Shown here: positions 13,039 to 15,383 of the stretch, piece by piece
How positions within the stretch are numbered: position 1 is the stretch's first letter
Layout of the letters: each line of letters opens with the position of its first letter
Made by a program: the position numbers and the translations under genes
Assembly: GCA_025057335.1 (NCBI GenBank)
Contig: JANWXG010000034.1
Location: 1-15,383, forward strand
From: a bacterium
GTDB taxonomy: Bacteria; Armatimonadota; HRBIN16
Direction: 5' to 3'
Length of the DNA stretch: 15,383 nucleotides
The notes under the pieces: model-generated
What the model was told of the DNA's origin: nothing
The model's input: the letters and a program-made list of their open reading frames with translations, nothing else
The model's database searches: none

Positions 13039-15039
13039 CTATGCCCCCCAGAAGCTATATGTCGGCAGCCCACTCCACATGCCGATGAGGCTCCAGACAC
13101 TGCCCACGATGAACTCGCCCAGCATCAGCCCCAGAAAGAACGGCTCCAGTCGGCGATAGGTACGGAGCGAACCGTAGTGCAACACCAGCCACTTAACCAG
13201 CCACGCGATGAACAGAGGCAACCACACCAGATTCATGCTCCACGAGCCCGAGATGGCGAAACCGATGGGATGGAAGGGGAACCACATCCACTTCAGGCGC
13301 AGGAACATCAGCAGAGAGCAGATGCCAAAGCCGATTGCCATCGCCCAGTTCGCCTGCGGATTGGGCTTGGTGGGGTTGGCAATCCACGTGGCAAGGCGGT
13401 TGTATGCCTCGTTGCCGAACCAGATGCCCTGGAAGAACTTGCTGGCAGTGCCCAGCTGGTAGCCCAGATGCACGAACGCCCAGAACGAGGACAACCCGCC
13501 CACCAGCACCGCTAGCATCAGCGCGACTGCCATCCGTCGCTGCGAGGCGTTCGCTGAACCCGCGATGCGCTGACTCTCTATCACGATGGGAGCAGGGTGG
13601 CTGCGGTAAGCACGGTTGAACCAGTAGAAAAAGTTGAGCAGGGCAAGGCTGCGCCCGTCTAACGCTCCTGTGCCGAACGCGCGGGTAATCACGTGGTCGG
13701 GACCAGAGAAGTGCAGGTCGTGCACGGGGGGACCCAGCTCCGCCCGCATGCGCATCACCGCCAGTGTCAGCGCGAAGTAAATCGTCACCGCCAGCACCGC
13801 CCACACAGGCGACATGCCGTAATACCAGAGGAAGCCCACTAGGAACGCCAGCCCCGCCACCAACCCCAGCAACGTCGTGCGATAAGACATCGCCTCCTCG
13901 CGGTCGGAGAGTTCCCCAGTGCCGCTCCACGCTTTTTGCCACACTGCCTTCAGGTAACCTCGCGCCGTCCACGCGAGGAACACCAGGATTGCCATGTATC
14001 CGCCGAACGCCTGCTCGCGGATGAAAGGGAAATCTGGGGTAGTGTCCCACGCCATCGCGTTGGAGACCACCAGCTCCGCCTTCCAGAAGAGGTAGAAAAA
14101 CCAGCAGGAGAACACGAGGTCCAGGGGCAGCAAGTAGCCCAGCCCAATCACGAACGGGTAAAAAGAGTAGGGCGTCCAGCCGATGGCGTTCCAGGGCTTT
14201 TGCGTGATGTAGGGTAGCAGGTCCTGGTGCTTGACGTTGATGGCGGGCAACGAGGGAACCATGTAGTTCAGCCCGTTTAGCACGTTGATGCTGCCCGCCA
14301 GCAGGATGCCCGCCCACAGCAAGCCGTTGCGCCAGAAGGGAATGCGTTCATCGGTCATCTGCAGGGGCAGGATGACGATAGGGAAGGTGAGCCGCTCGCG
14401 TTCCACCCACAGCTTGCGCAGCAGGTTGCTGAGGCACAGCATGACGAACAGCAGGGCGACGATGAAAACCATCCAGCGTAACACAGGTGGCAGCCATGCC
14501 CTCAGATGTTCCCAGCGGTACAGGGTATCGTTTCCCTGATAGTATCCGCGCAGGGCGTCCCGGTCTGTTACCATCAGCTCACGCGGCAGATACTCGCCGA
14601 AGAGGTTCAACCAGCTGTTGGATTCGTTGCTGAACTGGAAGGGATGCCCCATCATCTGCACCAGCACGGGGATCATGTCCAGCCCCGCCAGCGCGGACCC
14701 CAGACAGAGCATCGAGTAGACAGTGAGCAGCTCAGCGCGGTTCAGGGCAAGGCGTGGCAGCCACCTCCGCAAGGGCGCGTTGAGCACCAACAACACCACT
14801 AGCAGGAACACGCAGTTGGCGAAGATGGAGATTGTGGTGGGGTAAGGTCCCGTGCGCACCTTCTCCATGTACACCACCCAGTAGTTATTGGGTACGATGA
14901 GCGCTAGTCCGAGCGCTATCGTCCACCAGCGGATGGGCACTGTGGTGGGTTGTGCGCTCACAACCCTTTCAGCAGGCGCAGGTTTTTCCTGTAAGACCGT
15001 GCGCATGAGAGAAGCCCAGGGCACGAAAGTTTGCGGCAA
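13039..15039 (-). CDS. DUF6785/DUF6784 multi-pass membrane protein
   Basis: The 666-aa protein has about a dozen or more hydrophobic segments, for example near residues 38-58, 68-87, 105-125, 185-208, 238-258, 293-318, 345-360, 388-425, 500-525, 565-582, 600-622 and 632-652. A conserved loop reads 'RMRAELGPPVHDLHFSGPDH' (430-449), and a second region 'RLKWMWFPFHPIGFAISGSW' (581-600). Both fit the DUF6785 (N-terminal) and DUF6784 (C-terminal) pair, which I associate with Armatimonadota and Planctomycetes and which somewhat resembles OPT-type transporters. The substrate is unknown. The start is TTG 15039, with GGAG seven bases before it. An in-frame ATG (15006) lacks a ribosome-binding site. 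The gene stands alone, flanked by repeat DNA on the right and a hairpin on the left. Confidence 0.82.
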   Translation of the reverse strand: MPQTFVPWASLMRTVLQEKPAPAERVVSAQPTTVPIRWWTIALGLALIVPNNYWVVYMEKVRTGPYPTTISIFANCVFLLVVLLVLNAPLRRWLPRLALNRAELLTVYSMLCLGSALAGLDMIPVLVQMMGHPFQFSNESNSWLNLFGEYLPRELMVTDRDALRGYYQGNDTLYRWEHLRAWLPPVLRWMVFIVALLFVMLCLSNLLRKLWVERERLTFPIVILPLQMTDERIPFWRNGLLWAGILLAGSINVLNGLNYMVPSLPAINVKHQDLLPYITQKPWNAIGWTPYSFYPFVIGLGYLLPLDLVFSCWFFYLFWKAELVVSNAMAWDTTPDFPFIREQAFGGYMAILVFLAWTARGYLKAVWQKAWSGTGELSDREEAMSYRTTLLGLVAGLAFLVGFLWYYGMSPVWAVLAVTIYFALTLAVMRMRAELGPPVHDLHFSGPDHVITRAFGTGALDGRSLALLNFFYWFNRAYRSHPAPIVIESQRIAGSANASQRRMAVALMLAVLVGGLSSFWAFVHLGYQLGTASKFFQGIWFGNEAYNRLATWIANPTKPNPQANWAMAIGFGICSLLMFLRLKWMWFPFHPIGFAISGSWSMNLVWLPLFIAWLVKWLVLHYGSLRTYRRLEPFFLGLMLGEFIVGSVWSLIGMWSGLPTYSFWGA

Positions 15040-15174
15040 AAATCATCTCCTCTATCCGCCCGCAGCCGATGATTTCCATCTTCTACAGGCTGAAGCCTGC
15101 GCAATGGATGGAAGCTGATTTCAATCTGGAGGGCCATGCTCCGTCGCATGCGCACAAGGAAGCATCTCGGTAGG

Positions 15175-15220
15175 CTGAAGCCCGCACTACGAGCTCTCTT
15201 GCTCGTAGTGCGTACTTCAG
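15175..15220. repeat. Strong hairpin, 12 bp plus 6 bp
   Basis: CGCACTACGAGC (15183-15194), loop TCTCTT, GCTCGTAGTGCG (15201-15212). After a 2x2 internal loop, CTGAAG (15175-15180) pairs with CTTCAG (15215-15220). No T-run follows. It probably belongs to the AGGCTGAAGCC repeat family, since the same word begins the palindrome 85 bases to the left. Confidence 0.75.
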
Positions 15221-15285
15221 TGCGCTTCGATGCTGGCAGTGCGAACGGGACCTCGCCCCCTGTCTCGTCATTGGCAAACGCCTTT

Positions 15286-15383
15286 TGTCATTCTGAGCGC
15301 CAGCAAAGAATCTCTGAGATGCTTCACCCTGTTCAGCATGACAGCGACAGGCAGAGATGCTTCGCCTTCGGCTCAGCATGACA
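15286..15383. repeat. TGTCATTCTGAGC-type dispersed repeats, three units
   Basis: TGTCATTCTGAGC (15286-15298) faces GTTCAGCATGACA (15331-15343), an imperfect inverted pair with two mismatches. A further GCTCAGCATGACA unit closes the window (15371-15383). Read on the minus strand, 15354-15383 matches 5527-5556 at 28 of 30 positions, showing one family present twice in this window. Confidence 0.75.

Larger units (their letters stand above)
15040..15383. other. Non-coding repeat-rich region at the right edge
   Basis: No credible gene is present in these 344 bases. From left to right the region holds the ribosome-binding site of the DUF6785 gene, the palindrome CAGGCT-GA-AGCCTG (15086-15099), a segment sharing CCTGCGCAA and GATTTCAATC with 5275-5337, a strong hairpin (15175-15220), and three TGTCAT-type repeat units (15286-15383), the last cut by the window end. 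AGGCTGAAGCC occurs twice (15087-15097, 15172-15182). Confidence 0.65.

Noticed and set aside
15083..15379. Minus-strand frame of 98 codons at the right edge
   Set aside because: Its product (CHAEQGEASQRFF-type) is simply a translation of the TGTCATTCTGAGC dispersed repeat.

Overview
The window looks like chromosome of a GC-rich, non-model bacterium with an S-layer-type envelope. Armatimonadota is my best guess. The reasons are CsgG-like proteins fused to SLH domains, a cytoplasmic-type GH10 protein with an N-terminal beta domain, a DUF6785/DUF6784 membrane protein, TTG/GTG starts with strong GGAGG ribosome-binding sites, and intergenic DNA full of short palindromic repeats. This assignment is inferred from gene content. 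No rRNA or other marker fixes it.

Layout. Positions 1-3709 (minus strand) hold an envelope operon behind a near-consensus sigma-70 promoter (TTGACA-17-TATAAA). It encodes two tandem CsgG/TolB-N-like proteins with SLH-like segments, the second with an extra C-terminal domain, then a FlgT/LPP20-like exported protein, and finally a secreted protein cut by the window edge. No flagellar or curli subunit genes are visible. Positions 3815-5029 (plus) hold a GH10 glycoside hydrolase transcribed divergently. Positions 5030-5705 are gene-poor and rich in hairpins. Positions 5662-6114 (plus) hold a good promoter, tRNA-Cys(GCA) and rpsT (TTG start).

Positions 6119-12498 (minus) form a tightly packed five-gene run: moxR-type AAA+ ATPase, DUF58 protein, TgpA-like membrane transglutaminase, a Gfo/Idh/MocA oxidoreductase with an altered EKP motif, and holA. 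The first three are joined by ATGA overlaps. The transglutaminase stop codon lies inside the ribosome-binding site of the oxidoreductase. MoxR, DUF58 and transglutaminase form a known conserved envelope-associated module of unclear function. holA is convergent with rpsT, an arrangement also known from other bacteria.

Positions 12719-12934 (plus) encode a 71-aa orphan protein. A long GC-rich hairpin follows, and then on the minus strand a DUF6785/DUF6784 multi-pass membrane protein starts at TTG 15039. The last ~340 bases are non-coding repeat DNA. They include a 30-bp element that recurs in inverted orientation at 5527 and a strong 18-bp hairpin at 15175-15220.

There is no CRISPR array, intact transposase, phage gene or defence island. 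The most unusual parts are the CsgG-SLH/FlgT-like operon and the dispersed palindromic repeats.
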